A DNA stretch of 31,384 nt from Patescibacteria group bacterium (GTDB lineage Bacteria > Patescibacteriota > Minisyncoccia > JAHISW01 > Tagabacteraceae): contig JAHISW010000046.1 of NCBI GenBank assembly GCA_018817995.1, positions 1 to 31,384 of the forward strand, read 5' to 3'. Below, one piece after another: positions 1 to 7,122 of this stretch (position 1 is the stretch's first letter; every line of letters starts with the position of its first letter). Both the position numbers and the translations under genes were made by a program. Under the pieces are notes generated by a model. It was given only the letters and a program-made list of their open reading frames with translations, was not told the origin of the DNA and ran no database searches.

Positions 1-75
1 GAGCGTGTCGGAAAATATTTATTTCAGAAAACAAAACGCCGCCCGATGGTATTACCTGTGGTTATAGAGATTTAG
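1..75 (+). CDS. rnj: Ribonuclease J, C-terminal end only
   Basis: An open frame enters at base 1 and ends at TAG (73-75), giving 24 residues. It includes TKRRPMVLPVVIEI, which matches the usual C-terminus of bacterial RNase J (a basic segment, then RPM-LPV-IE). RNase J is a metallo-beta-lactamase-fold exo/endoribonuclease of mRNA decay and rRNA maturation; its catalytic domain would lie outside the window. The stop overlaps the stop of the convergent gene at 72-959 (TTA at 72-74), so the two genes meet tail to tail with no spacer. The call rests on a short tail recognised from memory, so it is moderately sure. Confidence 0.65.
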   Translation, partial: ERVGKYLFQKTKRRPMVLPVVIEI

Positions 76-959
76 GAATTTTCTTTTTCTCTTTTAATTT
101 GTTCCTCTCGTAGCTCTCGTAGCTCTCGTAGCCTCTTCTCCATTCTCCAAATAACTGAATCCGGATAATAATGCCTTAAATAAGAACTGCTCCATAACTG
201 ACCTCTTTTTTCTATATCCTTGTCATAATAAAATTTTGGATCAACACCTTCTTTGAAGCGCTGATAATTCTGTAAATCCAACAATGCTCTTTTTAGCTTA
301 TCCGGATTATTTGAGACACTAACCCAAAAAAACGCATGGGCAAATTCATGCACTATCGTTGTCTCTAGGTCAATAGCCAGTATTTCTTTAGTTTCTTCAA
401 GGTGTTTTTTTATGTTCTCTTTATCTTTGCTCCCATAAATAAACGCGGACATTTCACGCTCTTTCTTCAAACCGTCAACAGCAATCTCCAAATTAAGTCT
501 CACAACTATTTCTTGTAATTTCATATCTTCTATGTCCTTAAGTTTTTCTGGCGAGAAACCTACGGCATTTATCTTTTCTCCGTCTTTATAAAAATGAGGC
601 GTGCAGGTTCCGGTTCCTTTCCCAAAATCTATACCAATCAGCATAAGATCAATAACATTAACGTCCCTTCGTTTTTTTATAGGCCAGTGTTTGTTTATAT
701 AATTTTTTACAAAATCGCCACGAAGAATAATTTCCGCCAAAGCGGGAATATCTTCCTCATCCACGGTTTCTTTTTCTCGAAGCTCTTGCTCCATCTCTTT
801 TCTTTCGGAATCTACATATTCACCCTTTTCTTTTAAAAACTTTTCTTTTTCTGGCCAAAATATTTTCTCTTTGTCTCTCTCAATAATTCCTTCTTCATTT
901 TCCTTTTCTTTTAACTCATCTTGCTTTTCTTTTAAAAACATTTTATTTAAAAATTCCAT
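72..959 (-). CDS. Cytosolic HExxH putative metalloprotease, unknown family
   Basis: A protein of about 295 residues with no signal peptide or membrane segment. The first 70 residues are very charged (Lys/Glu) and likely helical or coiled coil. The one recognisable motif is HEFAH near residue 205, a zinc-protease-type HExxH, followed about 50 residues later by a Trp/Tyr-rich stretch that could hold a third ligand. The C-terminus contains three LRE triplets coded by a 9-bp tandem repeat. ATG at 959 is taken as the start; GTG at 962 is possible. TATACT at 969-974 (minus) lies 6 nt before the GTG, suggesting a leaderless or nearly leaderless mRNA. I do not recognise the family. It could be a toxin-like or housekeeping peptidase; the substrate is unknown. 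Confidence 0.7.
   Translation of the reverse strand: MEFLNKMFLKEKQDELKEKENEEGIIERDKEKIFWPEKEKFLKEKGEYVDSERKEMEQELREKETVDEEDIPALAEIILRGDFVKNYINKHWPIKKRRDVNVIDLMLIGIDFGKGTGTCTPHFYKDGEKINAVGFSPEKLKDIEDMKLQEIVVRLNLEIAVDGLKKEREMSAFIYGSKDKENIKKHLEETKEILAIDLETTIVHEFAHAFFWVSVSNNPDKLKRALLDLQNYQRFKEGVDPKFYYDKDIEKRGQLWSSSYLRHYYPDSVIWRMEKRLRELRELREEQIKREKENS
105..131. repeat. 9-bp tandem repeat, three copies
   Basis: The unit CTCTCGTAG is repeated three times without change inside the 3' end of the HExxH gene. On the coding strand it gives Leu-Arg-Glu three times, lengthening the C-terminal helix in frame. Exact repeats of this kind can change copy number by slippage. Confidence 0.9.
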
Positions 960-968
960 CACACATAC

Positions 969-974
969 AGTATA
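969..974 (-). promoter_or_regulatory. -10 box for the HExxH gene
   Basis: TATACT on the minus strand, 6 nt before GTG 962 and 9 nt before ATG 959. The spacing fits a transcript that begins at or just before the start codon. No convincing -35 box was seen. Confidence 0.45.
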
Positions 975-1015
975 TAGCTGTCCTCAAAAATAAACAATAT
1001 TATTCAGAATACATT

Positions 1016-1054
1016 TTTACCATCCATTCGCGATCGTGGCTATTTGGCAAAAAT
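1016..1054. repeat. 39-bp direct repeat, copy A
   Basis: It matches copy B (1642-1680) at 37 of 39 positions in the same orientation. The shared core includes CCATTCGCGATCGTGGCT. It ends 3 nt before the stop codon of the PaaX/Cas2-like gene. It is not a clear hairpin, so it is neither a terminator nor a REP. Confidence 0.9.
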
Positions 1055-1057
1055 CAA

Positions 1058-1609
1058 TTACAAACCAAAGTGCTTTTTTAGATGCAACTCGTTATCCAAC
1101 GAATCGGCAATAACAAATCTAACGAACTTTCTAATATTATGGAATTCTATAATATAATCAATTTCCTTTTTACAATCATAGGGATGAATAAAGACACTTT
1201 TTTGAAATTCAAAAAAATCAAGTTTTTTAAGACGGAAACGTAATGCGTCTCTTTCTTTTTTATTAAGCTCAGGAATATCAAACAAAACAATCCTCCATTT
1301 TTTATCCCACTGTTGAGGTTTTTGAATCTCCATTTTATCAAAATCGTAAGATAATGCTCTCTTTTTCCCTCGTTTTGTAAGAGTCATATTGAAAGTTCCA
1401 TCCTTATTCTTTGTTTCTTTAATCATTCCCGCGCCATACAAACTAAAAACAGAACGCTTCAGAGCCCGCCTCTCTATCTCCTCCCAATCTTCCGCCAACC
1501 CTCGTAAAATTTTAAAATAAGTTTTCGGGGACCCGGAAAGACCTAGGACTAAACCTCCAAACAATAGCAATAAAACCTTTTGTTGTATTTCCCCATAACC
1601 TCTCGGCAT
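1058..1609 (-). CDS. PaaX-like / Cas2-like regulator
   Basis: A 183-residue protein. Residues 1-90 look like a winged helix-turn-helix with the L-KRG segment typical of the PaaX wing. Residues 101-183 form a ferredoxin-like domain of the PaaX/Cas2 kind: WRIVLFDIPE (106-115, with an Asp after the first strand), then a helix and LDFFEFQKSVFIHPYDC. The PaaX central domain is known to resemble Cas2, and such proteins in CPR genomes are often labelled Cas2 although no CRISPR is near. No cas1, other cas gene or CRISPR array is in this window, so a DNA-binding regulator is the better reading than a spacer-acquisition nuclease. It lies exactly between two 39-bp direct repeats, 3 nt beyond its stop and 32 nt before its start, which could be its binding sites or the ends of a mobile unit. 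Confidence 0.75.
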   Translation of the reverse strand: MPRGYGEIQQKVLLLLFGGLVLGLSGSPKTYFKILRGLAEDWEEIERRALKRSVFSLYGAGMIKETKNKDGTFNMTLTKRGKKRALSYDFDKMEIQKPQQWDKKWRIVLFDIPELNKKERDALRFRLKKLDFFEFQKSVFIHPYDCKKEIDYIIEFHNIRKFVRFVIADSLDNELHLKKHFGL

Positions 1610-1641
1610 GTTTTAATTTAATCTTATCATAAATTCTCAAA

Positions 1642-1680
1642 TTTACCATCCATTCGCGATCGTGGCTGTATGGCAAAAAT
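1642..1680. repeat. 39-bp direct repeat, copy B
   Basis: Second copy of the 39-bp repeat, differing from copy A by two bases (GTA in place of ATT near the right end). It lies just upstream of the PaaX/Cas2-like gene, where promoter and operator elements would be, and 10 nt from the stop of manB. Confidence 0.9.
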
Positions 1681-1690
1681 GTTTATTTTG

Positions 1691-3022
1691 TTATTTCGTG
1701 TTGTTTTGACCATCGCCAAAAACATCGTCTAGAAATTCCAAAATTTCCTCTTTCTTCTCTTCCATTAGCGTCTCCGTTTCAGCTTCAATAACCAAACGCA
1801 TCAATGGCTCCGTGTTTGACGGACGCAAATTGAACCACCAGCTTGCCCCGCCACTGGCGGGGCTTGTCCCGTTCGTGACGGGGTTTGGATATTCTACCAA
1901 AATACCATCCTCAAAATTCTGGTTACCATCTCCATATTTTTCTTTTACTTTTTCCAAAATTTTATCCCATTCTCCCTTAGAAGAAAGTGGTAAATTAATT
2001 TCTCCTGAATGAAAATATCCGGAAAAACGATCTGCTAATTCTGATATTTTTAAACCAGAATTTTTGTCCAATGCTTCCAAAAGCATTCTTAAAGCAAAGA
2101 GTGCGGATTCAACATAATTAAGTTGCCCAAAATAGTAATGACTGGAAATCTCTAAGCCAAAAACAGCGTTTTTTTCTTTCATCGCTTTTTTAATATAAAA
2201 ATGCCCAACCCTGCTAATTTCTGTCCTAATTCCTTTTTCCTGAAAATGTTTTTTCAATTTTCTGGTTGAAACAACATCTTGAATTATCAAGTCTCCCTTT
2301 TCTAAAAAAGCATCAGCAATAATTCCACCGACAATATCCCCCCTTATCTCATTTTTGTTTTCGTCAAATACTTTTAACCTGTCCCCGTCGGCATCAAAAG
2401 AGACGCTAAAATCCGCATCAGAACTTGCGCAAACTTCTATCCCCATTTTTTCCAAAAAAGAGGGCAAAAATAAACCAACCACACTTTCCCTTGTATCTAT
2501 ATTTATTTTAATTTTACGATTTATTTTGAAATTTTTTGTAATCAAATCTAAATAGTCACCAGAAACATTAATGCTTTTTTCCGCGCCTTTTTTGTTGAAA
2601 TCCTTTAACTTTGCTTCTCTTAAAAATCTTTCTATATCCACTCCCCCTATCGGCTGGGCATTTTTATCCGTAAATTTTATACCATTGTATGTTTGAGGGT
2701 TGTGTGAAGCTGTTATCATCGCTCCGCCATCGCAACCCAAATGGTCAACAGCAAAATAAAGCATTGGTGTGGTCGCCTCGCCAATATTCAAAACATCTAT
2801 ACCGGAGTCTTTCAGGCCGTTCACAAACGAATCCGACAACGACAGTGAGCTGGGGCGAATGTCGCGCCCAACGGCAATCTTTCCTTTTCTTGCCCCGTTT
2901 TGTGCAGGGTCAATATAACTCGCGAAACCCCCGCCAAGAGTATAAAAAATATCCTCGCTTATATCCTCGCCATAAACACCCCTGACATCATACGCCCTAA
3001 AAATTTTCGGGTTGATATTCAT
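1691..3022 (-). CDS. manB: Phosphomannomutase / phosphoglucomutase
   Basis: An alpha-D-phosphohexomutase of 443 residues that moves phosphate between C1 and C6 of mannose or glucose phosphate, feeding nucleotide-sugar synthesis. The phosphoserine loop TASHNP has the active Ser near residue 106; the metal-binding loop DADGDR and the phosphate-binding C-terminal RPSNTEP are present. ATG 3022 is chosen because MNINPKIFRAYDVRG matches the usual N-terminus and it follows an extended -10 box by 8 nt; a longer in-frame start would overlap ychF. Residues of about 380-394, between EYP and WWFNLRPSNTEP, are an insertion relative to the family and are coded by a GC-rich double palindrome. Preference for mannose or glucose cannot be told from sequence. 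Confidence 0.93.
   Translation of the reverse strand: MNINPKIFRAYDVRGVYGEDISEDIFYTLGGGFASYIDPAQNGARKGKIAVGRDIRPSSLSLSDSFVNGLKDSGIDVLNIGEATTPMLYFAVDHLGCDGGAMITASHNPQTYNGIKFTDKNAQPIGGVDIERFLREAKLKDFNKKGAEKSINVSGDYLDLITKNFKINRKIKINIDTRESVVGLFLPSFLEKMGIEVCASSDADFSVSFDADGDRLKVFDENKNEIRGDIVGGIIADAFLEKGDLIIQDVVSTRKLKKHFQEKGIRTEISRVGHFYIKKAMKEKNAVFGLEISSHYYFGQLNYVESALFALRMLLEALDKNSGLKISELADRFSGYFHSGEINLPLSSKGEWDKILEKVKEKYGDGNQNFEDGILVEYPNPVTNGTSPASGGASWWFNLRPSNTEPLMRLVIEAETETLMEEKKEEILEFLDDVFGDGQNNTK
1845..1882. repeat. GC-rich palindromic insert within manB
   Basis: Two adjacent hairpins in an AT-rich gene. The first has perfect 7-bp arms CCCCGCC / GGCGGGG around ACT (1846-1862); the second has CCCGT / ACGGG arms (1868-1882). 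The coding strand reads in frame as part of NPVTNGTSPASGGAS, absent from typical phosphohexomutases. The first hairpin has the same arms as the insert in secA at 29530-29546. Confidence 0.85.
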
Positions 3023-3046
3023 TATTACTAAGTATAACATCAACAT
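3023..3046. promoter_or_regulatory. Divergent manB/ychF promoter
   Basis: The whole 24-bp gap between two divergent start codons. On the minus strand the extended -10 TGTTATACT ends 8 nt before the manB ATG; on the plus strand TATAAC (3033-3038) ends 8 nt before the ychF ATG. The two -10 boxes overlap in one near-symmetric TATA core. There is no room for a ribosome binding site either way, so both mRNAs are probably leaderless. Confidence 0.6.
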
Positions 3047-4111
3047 ATGAAGATAGGTATCGTGGGCCTGCCAAATGTGGGGAAATCAACGCTTTTCAAA
3101 GCCCTAACAAGAATACCGGTAGATATAAACAACTACCCTTTTTGCACCATTGAGCCGAACATTGGCATTGTTGAAATACCGGACAAAAGAGTTGACCGGC
3201 TCGCGGAAATTTTTTCATCGCGAAAAAAAATTTACGCAGTAATAGAATTTGTTGACATAGCGGGGTTGATTGAAGGAGCAGCGGAAGGACAAGGTCTTGG
3301 AAATAAATTTCTGCACCATATCAGAGAAGTTGATGCCATTATCCAAGTTGTCAGGATGTTTGAAAATGAAAAAATCATCCACGTCCGAGGGAAAATACAC
3401 CCAAAAGAAGACATCGGTATTATTAACACCGAACTGATATTAGCCGACATTGAAACCGTCCAAAAAAGAATTTCTAAGCTGGAAAAACAATCTCACTCGG
3501 GTGATAAAGACGCCATAAAACAACTAAGGATCACAAAAGAATTAGAGGAAGTTTTGAATGGAAACGACGTGTTTGAAATTAAAAAGTTTGCGGATTCGCT
3601 GGGAAAAAACGTAGATTTAATAAAAGATTTGCACTTGCTCTCGCTAAAGCCGAGTCTTTATGTTCTTAATGTTGATTCTTACGAAAAACTGGAAGAACAA
3701 TTTTCGAAATTCTCAATAGACATAGCTGACCCTAAGAATATCGCTATTGACACAAAAACAGAGGAAGAAATTTTGGAGTTGTCAGAAGAGGAAAAGAAAG
3801 AATTAAAACTGAAATCTCAATTGGAAAAACTGACAAAAGGAAGCTACGATCTTTTGGGACTAATGACGTTTCTCACTTCCGGAGAGGACGAAACTCGCGC
3901 GTGGACGATTCCCAAGAACTCAACGGCGCCCCGCGCCGGACGCGCCATACATAGCGATTTCGAAAACAAATTTATACGCGCCGATGTTATTCCGTACGCC
4001 AAACTAATAGAAGCTAGGACAATGGAAGAATCCAAAAAAAGGAATTTTGTCCAAACAGTCGGCAAAAACTACATCGTCCAAGACGGCGACATAATAGAAT
4101 TTAGGATATAA
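3047..4111 (+). CDS. ychF: GTPase/ATPase YchF (Obg family)
   Basis: A 354-residue ribosome-associated P-loop NTPase that usually prefers ATP. The P-loop GLPNVGKST is at 7-15, switch II DIAGLIEGA begins at 70, and the helical coiled-coil insert follows. NVDS stands where family members have the N-x-x-E specificity motif. The C-terminal TGS domain contains the conserved DFENKFIRADVI and ends QDGDIIEFRI. Length is normal for the family. It starts in the shared promoter with manB and is followed after 10 nt by the first REP-bearing repeat of the RAYT module, whose hairpin may end its transcript. Confidence 0.97.
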   Translation: MKIGIVGLPNVGKSTLFKALTRIPVDINNYPFCTIEPNIGIVEIPDKRVDRLAEIFSSRKKIYAVIEFVDIAGLIEGAAEGQGLGNKFLHHIREVDAIIQVVRMFENEKIIHVRGKIHPKEDIGIINTELILADIETVQKRISKLEKQSHSGDKDAIKQLRITKELEEVLNGNDVFEIKKFADSLGKNVDLIKDLHLLSLKPSLYVLNVDSYEKLEEQFSKFSIDIADPKNIAIDTKTEEEILELSEEEKKELKLKSQLEKLTKGSYDLLGLMTFLTSGEDETRAWTIPKNSTAPRAGRAIHSDFENKFIRADVIPYAKLIEARTMEESKKRNFVQTVGKNYIVQDGDIIEFRI

Positions 4112-4120
4112 AACAAAAAA

Positions 4121-4158
4121 CCCCGCAACCCTATCTGTGGGACATCGGATATCCCACA
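4121..4158. repeat. REP palindrome 1, left end of RAYT module
   Basis: The outer sequence CCCCGCAACCCTATC leads into a hairpin with TGTGGGA / TCCCACA arms (4136-4158) and an inner ATC-GG-AT core. The outer block and the hairpin arm recur inverted at the right end (4862-4907), so the transposase gene lies between inverted REPs. Confidence 0.85.
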
Positions 4159-4174
4159 AATACAAATACCGGCA

Positions 4175-4837
4175 CTAATCTATCGTAAATTCTCTGATTT
4201 GTTCAAAAGTATTTTTTGCTTTATTTTTGTTCGCACTACAGTCCTTCAAGAATTCATCATATTCATCGTAATCTTTACAATTTGACCACCGGTATGACTG
4301 AAGAAATTTTTTTGCTTTGTGCCAATTTTTAATCCCCTCTTCCTTCCATCTTGTCTCAAAAAGATCTAACGGATTCATATAAATATATTGAACAAGATAA
4401 TTTAAGTACTCGTCTCTATCAATTAAAACCGCCTTGAACTTACCTTGAAATAAAACACCGTCTCTTTCGTATTTTTCATTAAAATATTTCGTATAACCAA
4501 TTCCTAATTTTTGCATAAACTTAGAAATACCACAATCTTCCAGCTGTTCCAGTATTAAATGGAAATGATTCGGCATCAAACAACTACAATGAATCTTAAC
4601 AACTGGCTTCCTATCTTTCTCGTCAATTTTGTGGGACATCGGATATCCCACAAATACAGTGCCCTCTTCCACAATCACACGACGGAAAAGATTTATTGAA
4701 GAATTCCTGTCGTTGAAGTCTCTCAAGCCAAAAAGGAATCTACTATAATCCTTGTCTTCCATAAAAACCTTGCGCTTATCAGTTCCACGATTAAAAATAT
4801 GGTAAAAATGATTATTTGCAAATTTTGGTCTTTTCAT
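4175..4837 (-). CDS. REP-associated tyrosine transposase (RAYT, Y1 family)
   Basis: A 220-residue Y1 HUH single-strand DNA transposase. The metal-binding HUH motif is H91-F-H93 in LMPNHFHLIL; the catalytic Tyr is Y115 or Y118 in GYTKYFNEKYERDG. The N-terminus MKRPKFANNHFYHIFNRG is typical of RAYTs and sets the start at 4837; a longer frame upstream runs through the REP and into rpsF and is not used. RAYTs of this family act on REP hairpins, and this gene is bounded by inverted REPs. A third REP copy lies within the gene in frame, coding residues F62-H69. The paralogue at 14361-15068 aligns with it without gaps up to the HUH motif. Confidence 0.93.
   Translation of the reverse strand: MKRPKFANNHFYHIFNRGTDKRKVFMEDKDYSRFLFGLRDFNDRNSSINLFRRVIVEEGTVFVGYPMSHKIDEKDRKPVVKIHCSCLMPNHFHLILEQLEDCGISKFMQKLGIGYTKYFNEKYERDGVLFQGKFKAVLIDRDEYLNYLVQYIYMNPLDLFETRWKEEGIKNWHKAKKFLQSYRWSNCKDYDEYDEFLKDCSANKNKAKNTFEQIREFTID
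4630..4652. repeat. REP palindrome 2, inside the RAYT reading frame
   Basis: Identical over all 23 bases to the palindrome at 4136-4158. It is read in frame by the transposase as part of FVGYPMSHK (residues 62-70). On the coding strand a C-A mismatch of the stem becomes a T-G wobble, so the hairpin is slightly better on that strand. Confidence 0.9.
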
Positions 4838-4861
4838 TGGATTTATTATATACCCTTTTTT

Positions 4862-4907
4862 ATCTGTGGGACATCCGATTTCCCACAGATACCAGAAGGG
4901 GTTGCGT
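4862..4907. repeat. REP palindrome 3, right end of RAYT module
   Basis: A TGTGGGA / TCCCACA hairpin (4865-4887), then GATACC and an outer GGGGTTGCG. Read in reverse complement it gives the CGCAACCC outer block and TATCTGTGGGA arm of the left end, with a few extra bases between. Two bases of the central core differ from copies 1 and 2. Confidence 0.85.
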
Positions 4908-4933
4908 AATTGGGAAAAGGCTGATACTATATT
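4902..4933 (+). promoter_or_regulatory. Possible rpsF promoter
   Basis: TTGCGT (4902-4907) is 17 nt from TACTAT (4925-4930), with TATATT overlapping at 4928-4933; either gives a start site within a few bases of the rpsF ATG. The -35 match falls in the last bases of the RAYT module. A perfect TATAAT at 4937-4942 touches the ATG and is too close to serve this start. Confidence 0.35.
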
Positions 4934-4942
4934 CTCTATAAT

Positions 4943-5383
4943 ATGGACAAGGCAAAAGAGCAATACGAAATCGGATATCTATTAAAACCGACCCTCAAAG
5001 AGGAAGATATTTCTAGTTTTCTTTTAAAATTAAGTGATGATATTACCAAAAGAAATGGTATGGTAATTTCTGAGGGAAAAACAAAAAAACAAACTTTAGC
5101 CTACCCAATCAAAAAAGAAACTTCCGCAATGTTTAATTGGATAAAATTCTCTTTGGACCCAATCTTTATAAGAGAGATCAAAGACATAATGGATGCGAAT
5201 CCTGTTGTGTTAAGATTTTTAATTATAAAAACAAAAGAAGAGAAACGAAAAGAACCGTCATCGATAAAGGTATTTTCCATCGCTAAAAAAACCGCTCAAA
5301 CCGAACAACAAATAATTGAAAAAGAGAGCGTCCAAGAAGAAGAAATTGATAAAAAAATAGAGGAGCTTCTTGGAGAAAATTAA
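4943..5383 (+). CDS. rpsF: 30S ribosomal protein bS6
   Basis: A 146-residue bS6, which binds the central domain of 16S rRNA together with bS18. The fold begins QYEIGYLLKPTLKEEDI, and the middle strand region AMFNWIKFSL and LRFLIIKT match the family. The C-terminus is extended by about 40 residues rich in Glu, Gln and Lys, longer than the usual tail of roughly 95-135-residue homologues. It is first in the conserved rpsF-ssb-rpsR operon, with 30 nt before ssb. No Shine-Dalgarno sequence precedes the start. Confidence 0.96.
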   Translation: MDKAKEQYEIGYLLKPTLKEEDISSFLLKLSDDITKRNGMVISEGKTKKQTLAYPIKKETSAMFNWIKFSLDPIFIREIKDIMDANPVVLRFLIIKTKEEKRKEPSSIKVFSIAKKTAQTEQQIIEKESVQEEEIDKKIEELLGEN

Positions 5384-5413
5384 AAAGATAATTATCATTC
5401 ATACAATTTTTAC

Positions 5414-5878
5414 ATGAATTTAAATAAAGCTTTTATTATCGGGAATTTGACAAGAGATCCAGAAATGAAGACTTTGCCTTCCGGAACTCCTGTTGTTTCT
5501 TTTGGAGTCGCGACAAATAGAGTTTGGAAAAACCAAAGTGGCGAGAAACAGCAAGAAGTTCAATTCCACAACATTGTTGTTTTTGGCAGACAAGCTGAAG
5601 TCGCAAACCAATACTTAAAAAAGGGCAGTAGCGCTCTAATAGAAGGAAGGATTCAGACTAGTCACTGGGAAGCCCAAGATGGAACAAAAAGATCCAAAAC
5701 GGAAATTGTGGCAGAAAGAATTCAACTGGGTCCAAGAAGAAACGGCCAAAACAGTTCCTCTCCAACAGATTTTAGCAAAAATGCAAACAACAGTAATCCG
5801 TCCAGCCAAAAGACAGAGTCGTTAGATACAATTGAATATCCAGAAGAAAATAACGACCCCGACAACATACCATTCTAA
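5414..5878 (+). CDS. ssb: Single-stranded DNA-binding protein
   Basis: A 154-residue SSB that coats single-stranded DNA in replication and repair. The OB fold covers about residues 1-107: NKAFIIGNLTRDPEMKTLPSG at the start, VQFHNIVVFGRQAEV in the middle and an SALIEGRIQT strand. A flexible Asn/Ser-rich linker leads to the acidic tip DPDNIPF, which in other bacteria docks partner proteins. It lies between rpsF and rpsR, the usual order, and ends 12 nt before rpsR. Confidence 0.97.
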   Translation: MNLNKAFIIGNLTRDPEMKTLPSGTPVVSFGVATNRVWKNQSGEKQQEVQFHNIVVFGRQAEVANQYLKKGSSALIEGRIQTSHWEAQDGTKRSKTEIVAERIQLGPRRNGQNSSSPTDFSKNANNSNPSSQKTESLDTIEYPEENNDPDNIPF

Positions 5879-5890
5879 TAAATAAAATTT

Positions 5891-6094
5891 ATGGCAAAAA
5901 ACTGCTACTTCTGCGCAAATAATATGAGGAGGATAGATTACAAAGAAACCAAAAACTTTGAGCAGTTTTTGGACGAGCAAGCAAAAATTATTCGCAGAAA
6001 AGAAACTCATTTTTGTGTCAAACACCAAAAAAAACTAACCCAGGCAATTAAGAGAGCCCGTTTTTTGGCTCTTATTCCTTTCGTCAGGCAATAA
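5891..6094 (+). CDS. rpsR: 30S ribosomal protein bS18
   Basis: A 67-residue bS18, partner of bS6 on the small subunit platform. The core RRIDYKETKNFEQFLDEQAKI and the end RARFLALIPFV match the family. It keeps CYFC near the N-terminus and a later Cys and His, which suggests the zinc-binding form. It closes the rpsF operon and meets recA tail to tail across 14 bp; the A/T-rich gap holds no strong terminator. Confidence 0.96.
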   Translation: MAKNCYFCANNMRRIDYKETKNFEQFLDEQAKIIRRKETHFCVKHQKKLTQAIKRARFLALIPFVRQ

Positions 6095-6108
6095 AAATAG
6101 GTTTTATT

Positions 6109-7116
6109 TTAAATTAAAATCTCTTTAATTTTCTTTTTTAGTTCTTGTTTTATCGCGAGGTTTTCTTTCAGAAACGTTCTTGCTTTTTCATATCCCGCGC
6201 CTAACTTTATGTTTCCATAAGAATAGGATACCCCCGATTTTTTTATAATCCCGTGTTTTTCTCCCAACATCAGAATTTCGCCCGTTGAAGATATACCCTC
6301 ATTGTAAATCAAATCAAATTCAGCCACCCGAAAAGGCGCCGCCGTTTTATTTTTGACAACCTTCGCTCTAGTCCTGCTGCCAATCACTTCATCTCCCTTT
6401 TTTATTTGAGCTATCCTTCTCACATCTATTCTAACAGAAGAGTAGAATTTCAAAGCTCTGCCACCCGGTGTTGTTTCGGGATTGCCAAACATAATACCTA
6501 TCTTCATCCTAAGTTGGTTTATAAATATAACAACTGTTTTGGATTTTGCGATTATGGCAGTAAGCTTTCTAAGTGCTTGCGACATCAACCTTGCCTGCAA
6601 TCCGATATGTTTATCCCCCATCTCCCCTTCAATTTCGGCCCGAGGAGTAAGAGCGGCAACCGAATCAATCACAATAACATCTATTTTGTTTGAACGCACC
6701 AAGCTTTCTGTAATCTCAAGCGCTTGTTCTCCATTGTCTGGCTGAGAAATTAAAAGATTTTCAATTTCAACACCTAATTTCTTGGCATACTCGGGATCAA
6801 GCGCGTGTTCAGCATCTATAAATGCGCACAAACCGCCCTTCTTCTGAGCTTCGGCAACGACATGCAATGCCAATGTTGTTTTTCCGGAAGACTCCGGGCC
6901 ATAAATCTCTATTATTCTTCCCCTGGGCACCCCCCCCACGCCAAGCGCGGCATCAAGAGATATTGAGCCCGTCGGGATAGCATCAACATCCACCCTGCGC
7001 GCATCGCCAAGTTTCATTATCGCTCCCTCTCCATATTTAGACTTAATCCCCTCCAGTACAACATTTATCTCTTCCCCATCAATTTTTGCTTTGTTTGTTT
7101 TTTTAGATTTTATCAT
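6109..7116 (-). CDS. recA: Recombinase RecA
   Basis: A 335-residue RecA, the ATP-dependent strand-exchange protein of homologous recombination. Walker A GPESSGKT is at 73-80; IDAEHALDPEYAKKLGV and the Walker B VIVIDSVAALTPRAEIEG follow; FINQLRMKIGIMFGNPETTPGG covers the L2 loop and nearby residues. The C-terminal domain is short and basic, without the long acidic tail of E. coli RecA. It is third in an apparent ftsK - Ig-like protein - recA operon, starting 6 nt after the previous stop. No LexA-type operator is visible in that short gap. Confidence 0.98.
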   Translation of the reverse strand: MIKSKKTNKAKIDGEEINVVLEGIKSKYGEGAIMKLGDARRVDVDAIPTGSISLDAALGVGGVPRGRIIEIYGPESSGKTTLALHVVAEAQKKGGLCAFIDAEHALDPEYAKKLGVEIENLLISQPDNGEQALEITESLVRSNKIDVIVIDSVAALTPRAEIEGEMGDKHIGLQARLMSQALRKLTAIIAKSKTVVIFINQLRMKIGIMFGNPETTPGGRALKFYSSVRIDVRRIAQIKKGDEVIGSRTRAKVVKNKTAAPFRVAEFDLIYNEGISSTGEILMLGEKHGIIKKSGVSYSYGNIKLGAGYEKARTFLKENLAIKQELKKKIKEILI

Positions 7117-7122
7117 ACCTTG

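Noticed and set aside
594..836. 80-residue plus-strand frame opposite the HExxH gene
   Set aside because: Antisense shadow of a gene with a clear motif; Phe/Ile-rich from reverse-read Lys/Glu codons; no promoter or family.
1016..1680. CRISPR array suggested by a Cas2-like protein and repeats
   Set aside because: Only two repeats, 626 bp apart with a gene between them; no spacers, cas1 or other cas gene.
3900..3950. GC-rich stretch in ychF as another palindromic insert
   Set aside because: It codes the conserved TGS-linker region present in all YchF proteins and does not form matching arms.
4937..4942. Perfect TATAAT as the rpsF -10 box
   Set aside because: It touches the ATG, so transcription would start inside the gene; boxes at 4925-4933 fit better.
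4838..4963. Longer N-terminus for the first RAYT, up to 4963
   Set aside because: It runs through the right-end REP and overlaps the rpsF start; the family N-terminus begins at 4837.
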